Assembly (NCBI RefSeq): GCF_946479715.1
Contig: NZ_CAMLHF010000106.1
Coordinates: 1 to 17,919, forward strand
Direction of reading: 5' to 3'
DNA from: an uncultured Pedobacter sp.
Lineage (GTDB): Bacteria; Bacteroidota; Bacteroidia; Sphingobacteriales; Sphingobacteriaceae
DNA length: 17,919 nucleotides
Shown here: positions 1 to 8,376 of the stretch, piece by piece
How positions within the stretch are numbered: the stretch's first letter is position 1
Layout: every line of letters begins with the position of its first letter
Position numbers and translations under genes: made by a program
The notes under the pieces: generated by a model
What the model saw: the letters and a program-made list of their open reading frames with translations, nothing else
Told to the model about the DNA's origin: nothing
The model's database searches: none

Positions 1-2062
1 TTTTTAATCGATTTTCCATAAAACCCATTTCCAGACCTACGTTTGTTCCGGCGCTACGTTCCCAAAGTAATGAAGGAGGAACAATTGATCTGATACTGGC
101 ACCAGTTTGAGGAATACCACCAAAAAAAGCAATCAATGCTGCACTTTGATCAACTGTTAAAGTAGAGGGATTGAACGGTACACCGGCATTTCCTACTTTA
201 CCCCAGCTTCCGCGAAGTTTTAAATTGCTAAACACCTTCTGATCTTTCATAAAATCTTCATTGGTGATTACCCAACCTGCACCGATAGAAGGGAAGTTAC
301 CCCATGGATTCGAATCAAACCCATAGAATTGAGAAGCGCCATCCCTCCTGAAGGAAGCATTCAATAGGTATTTGTTCTTGTAGGCATAGTTTACCCTTGC
401 AAAATATGAAGAAAAGGTACTGAGCTCACCTTCATCCCGAATAGATCGTGACGCTGCATCGCCAAGTGCCAGATATAGGTCACTTTCTGAGCTGTAAGGC
501 ACATTTTGAGCTTCGGCAAAGGTTTTGTATGTTTTTACACGTTGTGCTGTTTGGCCTGCAAGTACCGTTAATCTATGGTCATCCCATTGTTTATCATAGG
601 TCAGAGTATTTTCTATGATCCAGTTTCTGTTTTCAACCCTGTCTATGTTTAACTTACTGATAGTGTTGTTCTGTGCAGTAGTAGCTTCGTATTTTGGTAT
701 GTAGCCCCTTACTTCTTCCTGACCAAAATCGCCACCCACACTAGTTTTAAAGGTAAAGTCTTTTAGTAATTTCAGCTCGGCAAACACGTTTCCTGTAACT
801 TTATATTTGGTTGTTCTTTGGTTAAAGAAATCCATTGTTACCTGAGGGTTTATATTACTTCCATTTCCTAAATTAAAATCATTAGGATCGCCGTAAGAAC
901 CATCAGGATTAAATACAGGCACTACGGGAGAAGCCGCATAAAGCCCTCTGAATAGTGCGGTTGGTGCATCCTTCGATTTGCTGGAATTAGCTGCTACGTT
1001 ATATCCGATTTTCAATGCCTCAAAAATCTGAATGTCATTAGATAACCTTGCGGTGTAACGCTGATAGTTGTTGTTTTTTACAATCCCATCCTGATTAAGG
1101 TACCCAAGCGAAAGGTTGTAAGTTGACTTTTCTGTGCCGCCGTTAATAGAGATCTGATGATTTGTAACCATCGCATCTCTTAGCATTAGATCGTACCAGT
1201 CGGTCCCTTTACCAAGATCAGTGCTGGCAAATAATGCTGGTTGACCAAGGAGCGCATATGCCTCATTAACTGCTGTTGCATATTCCGAAGCATTGGCCAT
1301 CTCCACTTTATTGGTAACTCTTTGGAATCCTACAGATCCATTATAGTTAATAATGGGATCTCCTTTTTTGCCTTTGGTAGTAGTTACCAGTACAACCCCA
1401 TTGGCACCGCGTATACCAAAAATAGACTGTGCCGAAGCATCCTTTAGGATACTTATATCAGCAATGTCGGCCGGATTAAGAAAGTTAATATCATCATACC
1501 AAACTCCGTCTACTACATATAAAGCTCCGGTTTTACCGTAAATTGTACTTGTACCACGTATGGTTAGTTGCGGAGTTCCACCAGGTGCACCTACATTGGT
1601 AATGGTTACACCTGCTACTTTACCTTGTAGTGAACTTACAGGGTTTACGGAAGCCTGTTTGGCGATGTCTTCACCTTTTACATTTCCTACAGATCCGGTA
1701 ACATCAATTTTTTTCTGTGTACCATAACCTACTACTACAACTTGCTCTAATTGTTGCGAGGATGAGGCAAGTTCCACGTTGATTACTGTTCTGTTGTTCA
1801 CCTGCATCTCCGTTGGATTATATCCAATGTAAGAGAATCCAAGAGTCGCATTGGCCGGAGCACTTATTGCGTATTTTCCTGTTGCATCTGTTTGTGTTCC
1901 AATTTGTGTTCCCTTTACTAAAACGCTTACACCTGGAAGGGTGGTTTTATCTGCGCCATCACTTACTACACCCCGTATAGTAATATCTTGCGCAGACGCT
2001 GCGTTGATAAAAAGAAAACATAAAAAAGTTAAAACAGAAAGTTTTGTAAAGATTCTTTTCAT
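1..2062 (-). CDS. SusC/RagA family TonB-dependent outer-membrane transporter, N-terminal part (runs off left edge)
   Basis: Outer-membrane receptor that, with a SusD-type lipoprotein, takes up glycans or other large ligands using TonB energy. I translated 687 uninterrupted codons from ATG at 2062. A signal peptide occupies about residues 1-24 (ending NAASAQ). A carboxypeptidase-regulatory-like domain follows at about 26-100 (GVVSDG, LPGVSVLVKGT, GKYAIS, YIGY). Next comes the SusC signature EQVVVVGYGTQKK at about 106-118, and then the plug domain (SLQGKVAGV, RGTSTIYG, LYVVDGV, ILKDASAQSIFGIRGANGV). The rest is beta-barrel, ending in a SAGTNVGLEMGF stretch typical of the family. SusC proteins are usually about 1000 residues, so roughly 300 C-terminal residues are missing. 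The gene lies downstream of, and parallel to, a membrane-spanning regulator, the usual setting of a nutrient-uptake locus. The substrate cannot be told from this part. Confidence 0.95.
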   Translation of the reverse strand, partial: MKRIFTKLSVLTFLCFLFINAASAQDITIRGVVSDGADKTTLPGVSVLVKGTQIGTQTDATGKYAISAPANATLGFSYIGYNPTEMQVNNRTVINVELASSSQQLEQVVVVGYGTQKKIDVTGSVGNVKGEDIAKQASVNPVSSLQGKVAGVTITNVGAPGGTPQLTIRGTSTIYGKTGALYVVDGVWYDDINFLNPADIADISILKDASAQSIFGIRGANGVVLVTTTKGKKGDPIINYNGSVGFQRVTNKVEMANASEYATAVNEAYALLGQPALFASTDLGKGTDWYDLMLRDAMVTNHQISINGGTEKSTYNLSLGYLNQDGIVKNNNYQRYTARLSNDIQIFEALKIGYNVAANSSKSKDAPTALFRGLYAASPVVPVFNPDGSYGDPNDFNLGNGSNINPQVTMDFFNQRTTKYKVTGNVFAELKLLKDFTFKTSVGGDFGQEEVRGYIPKYEATTAQNNTISKLNIDRVENRNWIIENTLTYDKQWDDHRLTVLAGQTAQRVKTYKTFAEAQNVPYSSESDLYLALGDAASRSIRDEGELSTFSSYFARVNYAYKNKYLLNASFRRDGASQFYGFDSNPWGNFPSIGAGWVITNEDFMKDQKVFSNLKLRGSWGKVGNAGVPFNPSTLTVDQSAALIAFFGGIPQTGASIRSIVPPSLLWERSAGTNVGLEMGFMENRLK

Positions 2063-2226
2063 GCTGTTTAAAATTTAGTTGTTAGTTGTATAAATCTCCG
2101 AGAGTATTTGAGTTAAAACAAATAAAACGCCTCAACATTAATACATCATCATAGAAACCTATACTTTCTCAAACAATCGAAATAGGCCTCTTGTTTCGCT
2201 AAAAACAGTGTTCTATGCCGACATAA

Positions 2227-2257
2227 CAAAATTTAGACCTACAACAAGGGGCCAAAA
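2227..2257 (-). promoter_or_regulatory. Candidate promoter of the susC-like gene
   Basis: On the minus strand a TTTTG (2253-2257) is followed after 17 bases by TAAATTTTG (2227-2235). This is one base longer than the Bacteroidota -7 consensus TAnnTTTG, so the match is imperfect. It would give a leader of about 155 bases before the ATG at 2062. The 249-base gap between the regulator stop and this gene is large enough for an independent, regulated promoter. I see no hairpin terminator after the regulator gene. Confidence 0.3.
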
Positions 2258-2311
2258 GAATTTTAAAAAATCGATCTTAAAAAAAGAGGTATGAGAGGTA
2301 ATGATGTAGTG

Positions 2312-5203
2312 CTATAGCTCCATTAGAAACTCTACAAGGTTCTTGTCGTGGGGTACATCAAGCTTTTTACGAAGTCTATAGCGGCGTATTTCTACACCCC
2401 TTAGCGAAATGTTCAGCAACGATGCCATTTCTTTACTACTCATATTCATGTGCAGGTAGGCACAAAGTTTTAAATCATTAGGTACAAGATCCGGATGATT
2501 GGCTTTAAGCTTTTTGAAGAAACTCTCATGTGCCTCGTTAAAACTGCTTTCGAACAAATTCCAGTCGCGCTCATCGTTCATGCCTTCATCAATTACTTTT
2601 TGAATTTTTCTTAGCTGATCCTCTGCCAACGGTTTTCCGCTTGAATCTTTAAGCTTCAGCATTTCCTGACTTAGTTTCTGCAGTAGCTCATTTTTGTAAA
2701 CCAGACTCATAGCAGAGTTGGCCAGTTCCCTGTTCTTACCCGCAAGTTCAACCTGCAGTTTCTCTGTTTGTAATTTGATGATTTGCCTTTCAGTTGCTTC
2801 TGCTTCTTTTTTAAGGAATTCCTCTTTCTCTACTTGCAATTTATCAGAAATGGCTTGTTGATCTTTCATCAGCTTTCTTTCGTAAAAGCGCTTAGATGCA
2901 ATAAGTAAAAAGACAATGCCAATAAAGTATAAAACGAAAGCCCAGTTGCTGGCATAAAAAGGAGGGAGGATAGTAAATTCAAACTCGGTGTCCTTACTTA
3001 TGGTCTCATCATTAATCTTAGCTCTAACCAGAAAGGTATAAGTTCCTGCACTAAGGTTAGTGAAATCTTTTTGTGAAGCAGAGCTCCAGTCAGACCATTG
3101 CTTAGAATAGCCTTTCAGGAAATACTGGAACTTGATACTGCTTTGTCTGTAATAAGGAAGCGCGTACGATATCCTGATGTTGTTTCTGCTAAAAGGTATT
3201 TCAATTTCAGAATCCGTATTTCCAACTTCACTAATAATAGAGTAGGTGTCTGTAATGTCTTCTATTTTTCTAATTAAAACAGATGGAAGTGCTATTTTTT
3301 TGCGTTTTAGCGAATCCAATTCATTGTAAATCACAAATCCATCATCAACACTGATCAGATAAATATGGTCGCTGATCTTACTAATGTTTTCATAGTACTG
3401 AACCATTCTGCCATCCAAAGAGCTGAAACGATTAGAATCTATTTCTATCTTTCCCGGCTGAGAAAAATTGATCAGTGCCATTTTACCATGGTTAATAAAC
3501 CAATATTTCTTGTAGTCTGCTTTAATGATCTTATTGGAACTGGAAAAAGATCCAAGTTCTTTATTCAGAGCGGTATATTTGCTAAAGTTGTTGCTGATCT
3601 CGTCGTAGGTTAAAAAGCCCTGGTTGGACGAATAGATCAGTTTATTTTCAAGAGTGAAAAGGTTAATGCCATATGTGCTTGGCAATCCATTACGTTCATC
3701 GTAATACTTAACGTTTGTAACTGTTTTAAAATCAGGACTCAATACCAACTTGTATAACCCTCTGTAAGCATGGCTCACCCAGATGTCGCCTTTAGAATCC
3801 TGTTCTACATATCTTGATGGCTCATCGAAACCCTTAATTTTAGAATCAAATTTCCACTGGCCTGCCGGATCCTTTTTGAATAGTACCAAACCATTATAGG
3901 TACCTTGAATAAGGTAATTGTCGTTCAATTTCTTAATAACCCAGCCTCCGCTTATACCGGTAACTTTTTCAATTGTGTTTCCTGTAACACTAAAAGTGCC
4001 ATCGTTATGGCCACAAAGAAGCTGCCCGTCAATCATCCTCAGGTCCCAAACCTGTCCTTGCGATTTGGGTATCAGCTTAAAATCAAAAGAACTGAAGGTA
4101 TTGTTTTTACCACCTACCCATGGACTATAAAAAAGACCCTGGTTGGTTCCTAAATAAATTATGTTCTTATAAATAATGCTCGAATATACGGTACCAAAAA
4201 GGCCTGTCTTATCAAAATAAAAGTAAAGAGGAGAGTTTAATTCTATACGGTCTATACCGTTATCCAGCCCAGTCCATAAGTTCTGATCGTCATCCGCATA
4301 AATACTAAGTACCGTATTGTTTTGTAAACCACTAGACTTATTTATCCTTTGTACAATGTTCCCATCCTCATCAATAATAATCAAACCGTTTAAAATTGTG
4401 CCGTAGGCATAGTATTTGCCTAATACTTTAACCCCATTATTTAATTGATAGGTTTGCAGGAAGGTGTTTGCAGGCGTATTAAAGGGAGTGTATTTTTCGC
4501 CATCGTAAAGAAACAAACCATCTTTGCTGGTGCCAATTAATAAACTGCCATTTTTATAAGGAAGAATCGAAAGTACGCTTCCGGGTAGTGGGGCGCCAAT
4601 ATTTTTAAGAGGGACAAGTTTATCGCCACTTAGCTCAAACAAGCCTTTTCCTAAAGCCTCGATAATGAAACGCTTGTCTACTTTATGCAGAAACAGGAAG
4701 AAGGCAGGTATTTTTACAACGCTTATTTTCTTGTCATTGTAAATATATATGCTCGAAAAAGACTGGAAAATAACTCGTTTACCGTCTACATAGATTTTCC
4801 ATATCTCATCGGTCATTTTATGATCTTTCGGAATGAGGTCGATGAGGGAAGTATATTTTAAACGCTTATGGTCTATTTTCCAATACCCGAATTCACCAAA
4901 GCTCCCGGTATAAATTATACCGTTTTCATCTGTAGCTACCGAACGAACAATCTGGCGGTTTGGCATTTCATATTGTTGCCAGTATTTGCCGTCGTAAGTT
5001 AAGAGCCCTTGGGTATTCCCAAAATACATAATGCCATTTTTGCCCTTGGCAATAGACCAGTTTTGGTTACCGGAAAGGTAAACTGATTTAGGATAATTTT
5101 GAATGTAAGGAACCCCAATACTTTTGATATCGTCTGCCAGAGCAGAAACAGATACAAAACAAAAGATTAAAAATATAAAGTATTTAAGGGGTCCGTTGCT
5201 CAT
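2312..5203 (-). CDS. Membrane-spanning triple-tyrosine (Y_Y_Y) sensor with propeller repeats and LuxR-type HTH
   Basis: Predicted one-protein sensor and transcription regulator of the inner membrane. In order (numbering from the TTG at 5206): signal peptide about 5-24; a long periplasmic part with two-component-regulator-propeller-like blades (NGIMYFGNTQGLLTYDG, SLLIGTSKDGLFLYDG, NLWTGLDNGIDRI); a Y_Y_Y domain about 672-750 (FQYFLKGYSKQWSDWSS, LSAGTYTFLVRA); one membrane helix about 755-772; a coiled coil about 775-860; and a GerE/LuxR-like helix-turn-helix about 905-955 (MSSKEMASLLNISLRGVEI). There is no histidine-kinase, ATPase or receiver domain, so signal would pass directly from periplasm to DNA-binding domain. 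I chose ATG at 5203, with PLKYFIFLIFC as signal core, over TTG at 5206. The ATG is 6 bases after the trhO stop, which suggests translational coupling. The likely target is the susC-like gene downstream (inference from position). The ligand is unknown. Confidence 0.9.
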   Translation of the reverse strand: MSNGPLKYFIFLIFCFVSVSALADDIKSIGVPYIQNYPKSVYLSGNQNWSIAKGKNGIMYFGNTQGLLTYDGKYWQQYEMPNRQIVRSVATDENGIIYTGSFGEFGYWKIDHKRLKYTSLIDLIPKDHKMTDEIWKIYVDGKRVIFQSFSSIYIYNDKKISVVKIPAFFLFLHKVDKRFIIEALGKGLFELSGDKLVPLKNIGAPLPGSVLSILPYKNGSLLIGTSKDGLFLYDGEKYTPFNTPANTFLQTYQLNNGVKVLGKYYAYGTILNGLIIIDEDGNIVQRINKSSGLQNNTVLSIYADDDQNLWTGLDNGIDRIELNSPLYFYFDKTGLFGTVYSSIIYKNIIYLGTNQGLFYSPWVGGKNNTFSSFDFKLIPKSQGQVWDLRMIDGQLLCGHNDGTFSVTGNTIEKVTGISGGWVIKKLNDNYLIQGTYNGLVLFKKDPAGQWKFDSKIKGFDEPSRYVEQDSKGDIWVSHAYRGLYKLVLSPDFKTVTNVKYYDERNGLPSTYGINLFTLENKLIYSSNQGFLTYDEISNNFSKYTALNKELGSFSSSNKIIKADYKKYWFINHGKMALINFSQPGKIEIDSNRFSSLDGRMVQYYENISKISDHIYLISVDDGFVIYNELDSLKRKKIALPSVLIRKIEDITDTYSIISEVGNTDSEIEIPFSRNNIRISYALPYYRQSSIKFQYFLKGYSKQWSDWSSASQKDFTNLSAGTYTFLVRAKINDETISKDTEFEFTILPPFYASNWAFVLYFIGIVFLLIASKRFYERKLMKDQQAISDKLQVEKEEFLKKEAEATERQIIKLQTEKLQVELAGKNRELANSAMSLVYKNELLQKLSQEMLKLKDSSGKPLAEDQLRKIQKVIDEGMNDERDWNLFESSFNEAHESFFKKLKANHPDLVPNDLKLCAYLHMNMSSKEMASLLNISLRGVEIRRYRLRKKLDVPHDKNLVEFLMEL

Positions 5204-5209
5204 CAACAG

Positions 5210-6157
5210 CTAAGATAGTTGTTTACTTGAAACGTTTACCGGCTGTGGTACTTTTACATAATATCCTGTTCCGTCATAAGGGCGTTTACGAGGATTAGTA
5301 GTACATTCAACTGAGCAGCACCCTTGTAAAGCCTCTCCGCACTCATCACATTGTGTGACATGCTCATTGCATTCCGGATTGGCGCAATTGATCATTTTTG
5401 GAGTGGTTTTGCCACAATTATAACATTTAGATACTATTGTCGGGTTTACTGTGTTTACGTCAACCGCAATACGGTTGTCAAAAACGTAGCATTTGCCTTC
5501 AAAATCTTCACCTCCGGCTTCCTTACCATACTTGATTATTCCGCCATGCAATTGGTAGACATCATTAAATCCATGATGTAATAGCAAGGCTGATGCTTTT
5601 TCGCATTTTATACCACCTGTACAATAGGTAAGTACTTTCTTGTCCTTGTATTTGGCAAGCTCATTTATTTTATCAGGAAAATCTCTGAAATTCTCAATAT
5701 CCAGTGTTACCGCATTTTTGAATTTCCCTAAATTGTGCTCATAGTTTGAACGCACATCAAGTATTATCACATCTTGCTGATCTATCATTTTCTGAAAATC
5801 AGCAGGCTCAAGGTGTTTGCCGGTTTGCCTGTTTGGGTCTATGATATGTGGATCTCTTAATCCTGAATGTACAATTTCGGCTTTGTACCGACAGTGCATT
5901 TTGATGAATGATGGCTCTTCAACATCATCAATTTTAAAATCAGTTTTGGCAAAACGCTCATCAGCTTTTATAGCTGCCATGTAGGCTTCGCAGGATTCTT
6001 TTGTTCCTGAAACGGTGCCGTTCAAACCCTCATTAGCAACAATGATGCGGCCAACAAGATTTAAAGATTTGCAAAATGTAAGATGATCAGCAGCAAATTG
6101 TTCTGCCTCGGCTATGTGACTATAGCAATAGTAAAGTAGTGTCTGGAATTTTTTCAT
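5210..6157 (-). CDS. trhO: tRNA uridine(34) hydroxylase TrhO (rhodanese-related, YceA family)
   Basis: Cytosolic enzyme that, in the characterised family, makes 5-hydroxyuridine at tRNA wobble position 34 in an oxygen-dependent reaction. The 315-residue protein has the family order. An N-terminal acylphosphatase-like domain spans about 1-95 (YYCYSHI, NEGLNGTVSGT). A rhodanese domain spans about 115-215, with DVRSNYE at 134-140 and the active-site loop YCTGGIKCEKA, where Cys179 is the expected catalytic residue. A cysteine-rich tail spans about 223-285 (CYNCGK, NPECNEH, CDECGE, CCSVEC), probably metal-binding. Length and motifs are normal for Bacteroidota members. ATG at 6157 follows a TAACTTTG -7 box. 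The gene heads a probable two-gene unit with the regulator downstream; the functional link between them is not obvious. Confidence 0.95.
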   Translation of the reverse strand: MKKFQTLLYYCYSHIAEAEQFAADHLTFCKSLNLVGRIIVANEGLNGTVSGTKESCEAYMAAIKADERFAKTDFKIDDVEEPSFIKMHCRYKAEIVHSGLRDPHIIDPNRQTGKHLEPADFQKMIDQQDVIILDVRSNYEHNLGKFKNAVTLDIENFRDFPDKINELAKYKDKKVLTYCTGGIKCEKASALLLHHGFNDVYQLHGGIIKYGKEAGGEDFEGKCYVFDNRIAVDVNTVNPTIVSKCYNCGKTTPKMINCANPECNEHVTQCDECGEALQGCCSVECTTNPRKRPYDGTGYYVKVPQPVNVSSKQLS

Positions 6158-6196
6158 AATTCATTGATACCGATGCAAACGGCGTTTAATGCGGTG

Positions 6197-6204
6197 CAAA
6201 GTTA
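6197..6204 (-). promoter_or_regulatory. -7 box (TAACTTTG) for trhO
   Basis: The minus strand reads TAACTTTG, an exact match to the Bacteroidota -7 element TAnnTTTG, about 40 bases before the trhO ATG. No TTG/TTTG -33 element is visible at the usual distance. A short AAACGGCGTTT palindrome (6177-6187) lies in the predicted leader. Confidence 0.5.
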
Positions 6205-6260
6205 AGAAAAAAATAAGTGATTTGTTGTGGTGCTGTGTTTTATGCTTTTCAGGTAGGTGT

Positions 6261-6359
6261 TAAGGGGGTGCTAGGGCGTTGATAGGGCCTTGTTAGGGTT
6301 AATTGCCCTGCCGAGGCCCTAGCAATGCCCTAGAAAGGCCCTACCAACGCCCTAGCAAC
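6261..6359. repeat. Array of nine 11-bp units switching orientation to form an 89-bp imperfect palindrome
   Basis: Units begin every 11 bases at 6261, 6272, 6283, 6294, 6305, 6316, 6327, 6338 and 6349. The first four read TAAGGGGGTGC, TAGGGCGTTGA, TAGGGCCTTGT and TAGGGTTAATT. The last five read GCCCTGCCGAG, GCCCTAGCAAT, GCCCTAGAAAG, GCCCTACCAAC and GCCCTAGCAAC. The second set is essentially the reverse complement of the first, so 6269-6298 pairs with 6328-6357 at 27 of 30 positions. The 327-base gene-free stretch 6158-6484 holds only this array, the trhO -7 box and the peptidase -7 box. The array sits between two divergent promoters, where a terminator would not be expected. The 11-base period is not a coding period, and I see no ORF in it. 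Confidence 0.85.
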
Positions 6360-6428
6360 AATAGGTTTAGAAATGACAGGGATATTTGTAACATTATTGT
6401 AAACCTACCACCTTAGTTAGATTATTGT

Positions 6429-6436
6429 TAAGTTTG
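6429..6436 (+). promoter_or_regulatory. -7 box (TAAGTTTG) for the C1 peptidase
   Basis: TAAGTTTG matches TAnnTTTG exactly, 48 bases before the ATG at 6485. The nearest upstream TTG (6397-6399) is about 29 bases away, too far for a standard -33 element, so only the -7 half is supported. Its position also argues against translation starting at the upstream TTG at 6425. Confidence 0.5.
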
Positions 6437-6484
6437 TATGCGTTATTTAAAAACACAAATAAAACTAACTTATTATTTATAAAA

Positions 6485-7678
6485 ATGACTAACACTACGA
6501 TGAGATCATTGTGGTTGACTGCAAGTCTTCTACTTGGATCAACTGTTGGATTTGCGCAAGACAACCTTGTAAATTCATTAAAAAACAACCAAAGCGAAAA
6601 CAGCGCAACCAGCTTTAAATTTACTCCGGTTATCAATACCGAAGCTACTTCTGTTAAAAATCAAAAATCATCTGGTACTTGCTGGAGCTATAGCACCAAC
6701 TCTTTTTTAGAATCGGAAATGATTAGAATGGGTAAAAAACCTGTAGATCTTGCAGACTTATTTACCGCCCGTAATGCCTATGTTGAAAAAGGAATTAACT
6801 ATGTGCGCATGCATGGAGCCTTAACATTAGGCGATGGTGGGGCATGCCATGATGTAATTAATATGTTTGCTAAATATGGTGCTTTACCTCAGGAAGTTTA
6901 CAGTGGTAATGATTACGGGGCTCCCGGATCATCAGATAGAATGAATAACCTTACAAAAGCTATTCTGGAAAATGCAGTAAAAGCACCAGATGGTAAGCTT
7001 GATCCTAATTGGAAAACTAAATACATCGCGACTATCGATTCTTGTATGGGTGCTGTTCCAGAAAAATTCACTTACGAAGGAAAAGAATACACTCCAAAAA
7101 CCTTTGCTAAAGAGGTTGTAGGTATCAATCCTGAAGATTACGTTGAACTTTCATCTTTCAATACTTCCCCTTATTATAAAAAAGCAGTTTTGATGGTACC
7201 TGATAACTGGTCATACGATCAGGTATATAATGTGCAGATGGATGACATCACTAAAATTATCGATAATGCCTTAAAAGGTGGTTATAGCGTTGCATGGGCA
7301 ACTGATGTTAGTGAAAAAGGCTTTAGCTGGAAAAATGGTGTTGCTTATGTTCCTGAGAAGAACTTTGATAGCATGACGGACGAAGAGAAAAAAGCAATGT
7401 TCAATGGTCCGAAGGCTGAAAAAGAAATCACAGTTGATTTACGTCAGGCAGCATTTGATGATTATCAAACTACTGATGATCATGGTATGCAAATTACAGG
7501 ATTGGCAAAAGATCAGAACGGTAAAGAATATTACATCGTTAAAAACTCCTGGGGTGCTACTAACGATTATAATGGCTATTTATATGTAACCAAGAACTTT
7601 GTGAAATATAAAACCACAGCGTTTTTATTACATAAAAAAGGTATCCCTTCAGATATCCGTAAAAAGCTAGACTTATAA
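6485..7678 (+). CDS. Secreted C1-family cysteine peptidase (bleomycin hydrolase / aminopeptidase C type)
   Basis: Papain-fold peptidase of the bleomycin-hydrolase/aminopeptidase C branch. The 397-residue product has a signal peptide at about 1-24 (RSLWLTASLLLGSTVGFAQ), so it is exported to the periplasm or cell surface, unlike cytosolic PepC of other bacteria. The catalytic Cys66 lies in NQKSSGTCWSYSTNSFLES, His333 in DDHGMQITG, and Asn354 in IVKNSWG. The oxyanion Gln appears to be Gln60. Active sites look intact, so an active enzyme is likely; whether it is an aminopeptidase or an endopeptidase cannot be told. I chose ATG at 6485; the frame is open back to TTG 6425, but a -7 box occupies 6429-6436. 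ATG at 6500 is an alternative that keeps the signal peptide. The gene stands alone and ends in a strong terminator. Confidence 0.9.
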   Translation: MTNTTMRSLWLTASLLLGSTVGFAQDNLVNSLKNNQSENSATSFKFTPVINTEATSVKNQKSSGTCWSYSTNSFLESEMIRMGKKPVDLADLFTARNAYVEKGINYVRMHGALTLGDGGACHDVINMFAKYGALPQEVYSGNDYGAPGSSDRMNNLTKAILENAVKAPDGKLDPNWKTKYIATIDSCMGAVPEKFTYEGKEYTPKTFAKEVVGINPEDYVELSSFNTSPYYKKAVLMVPDNWSYDQVYNVQMDDITKIIDNALKGGYSVAWATDVSEKGFSWKNGVAYVPEKNFDSMTDEEKKAMFNGPKAEKEITVDLRQAAFDDYQTTDDHGMQITGLAKDQNGKEYYIVKNSWGATNDYNGYLYVTKNFVKYKTTAFLLHKKGIPSDIRKKLDL

Positions 7679-7695
7679 CAGTAAAAGATTTTATT

Positions 7696-7736
7696 AAAAA
7701 GGGGCCTGTATCTTGATGCAGGCCCCTTTTTATTTT
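7696..7736 (+). terminator. Intrinsic terminator after the C1 peptidase
   Basis: A perfect 13-bp stem, AAAAAGGGGCCTG (7696-7708) with CAGGCCCCTTTTT (7719-7731), encloses a 10-base loop and runs into a T-rich tract. It starts 18 bases after the stop codon. The A/T flanks could let it work on the other strand too, but no minus-strand gene ends here. Confidence 0.93.
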
Positions 7737-7803
7737 AGGATTTTTATAGGTGCTGCAATATCTTTTAATCATACTGTGATATTTCCATACTTGAAACGAA
7801 TAA

Positions 7804-7831
7804 TTGAGTGAGTTAAAAAAGTATAACTTTA
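7804..7831 (+). promoter_or_regulatory. Promoter of the ECF sigma factor gene
   Basis: TTG (7804-7806), a 17-base spacer and TAACTTTA (7824-7831) fit the Bacteroidota pattern TTG-N17..20-TAnnTTTG, with one mismatch in the last base. Transcription would begin about 15 bases before ATG 7852. This places the upstream in-frame TTG inside the promoter and supports 7852 as the start. Autoregulation by the sigma factor itself is possible but not shown. Confidence 0.5.
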
Positions 7832-7851
7832 TTCTAAGCATATGCCTTACA

Positions 7852-8364
7852 ATGGATACACTTAAACAGAAGGAGCAGTTTGTATTAGTAATTGAACAGA
7901 ACAAAGGGATAATTTACAAAATAGCCAATTCTTTTAACAGGGATGAGGAGGATAGAAAAGATCTGGTTCAGGAAATTATATTTCAGTTGTGGCGCTCGTT
8001 TCCGGGTTATGACAACAAAAGCAAGTTCACTACATGGATGTATCGTGTTGCTTTAAATGTTGCGATTACCTCATACAGAAAGGAAAGAAAAAAATCGGCA
8101 CTCATGAGCCCCATTTCCGAAAATGTAATTGAGTTTATAGAGGATGATGTACCAATTGATAATGAAGCCAATTTAAAACTTTTGCAACAGTTTATAAATG
8201 AACTAAAAGAGCTCGACAGAGCATTGATGCTCCTTTACCTTGAAGAAAAGACCCAAAAGGAAATGGCAGAGATTCTTGGACTATCGGAAACAAACATCGG
8301 CACCAAAGTAAATAGGATTAAAGAGAAGTTAAAGCAAAGATTTTTAAGGATTAGTAACAATTAA
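7852..8364 (+). CDS. ECF-type RNA polymerase sigma factor (sigma-70 family)
   Basis: 170-residue extracytoplasmic-function sigma factor. Region 2 lies at about 14-80: the core-binding helix with DEEDRKDLVQEIIFQLWRSF, and the -10 recognition part with KFTTWMYRVALNVAITSYRK. Region 4 lies at about 113-165, with a helix-turn-helix at ELDRALMLLYLEEKTQKEMA and LGLSETNIGTKVNRIKEKLK. There is no region 3 and no C-terminal extension, so it is a minimal ECF protein. Start ATG 7852 was chosen over TTG 7804, which lies in the promoter. A four-helix membrane protein begins 12 bases after the stop and is the best candidate for a regulator. The regulon is unknown from this window. Confidence 0.93.
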   Translation: MDTLKQKEQFVLVIEQNKGIIYKIANSFNRDEEDRKDLVQEIIFQLWRSFPGYDNKSKFTTWMYRVALNVAITSYRKERKKSALMSPISENVIEFIEDDVPIDNEANLKLLQQFINELKELDRALMLLYLEEKTQKEMAEILGLSETNIGTKVNRIKEKLKQRFLRISNN

Positions 8365-8376
8365 TAACCGGGAGAC

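Noticed and set aside
264..275. Four-cysteine insertion of PheS (residue numbers) as a novelty
   Set aside because: The same C-X2-C-X4-C-X2-C insertion is known in PheS from Firmicutes and other phyla, so it is a family feature.
1241..2078. Plus-strand ORFs inside the susC region
   Set aside because: They lie opposite an uninterrupted, well-conserved TonB-dependent receptor frame and show no protein-like features.
6177..6187. AAACGGCGTTT palindrome in the predicted trhO leader
   Set aside because: Five-base arms around one base are expected by chance in a sequence of this size. There is no second copy or extended symmetry.
6425..6484. N-terminal extension of the C1 peptidase from TTG 6425
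   Set aside because: It would place 20 residues before a standard signal peptide and translate through a -7 box. ATG 6485 gives a normal signal peptide.
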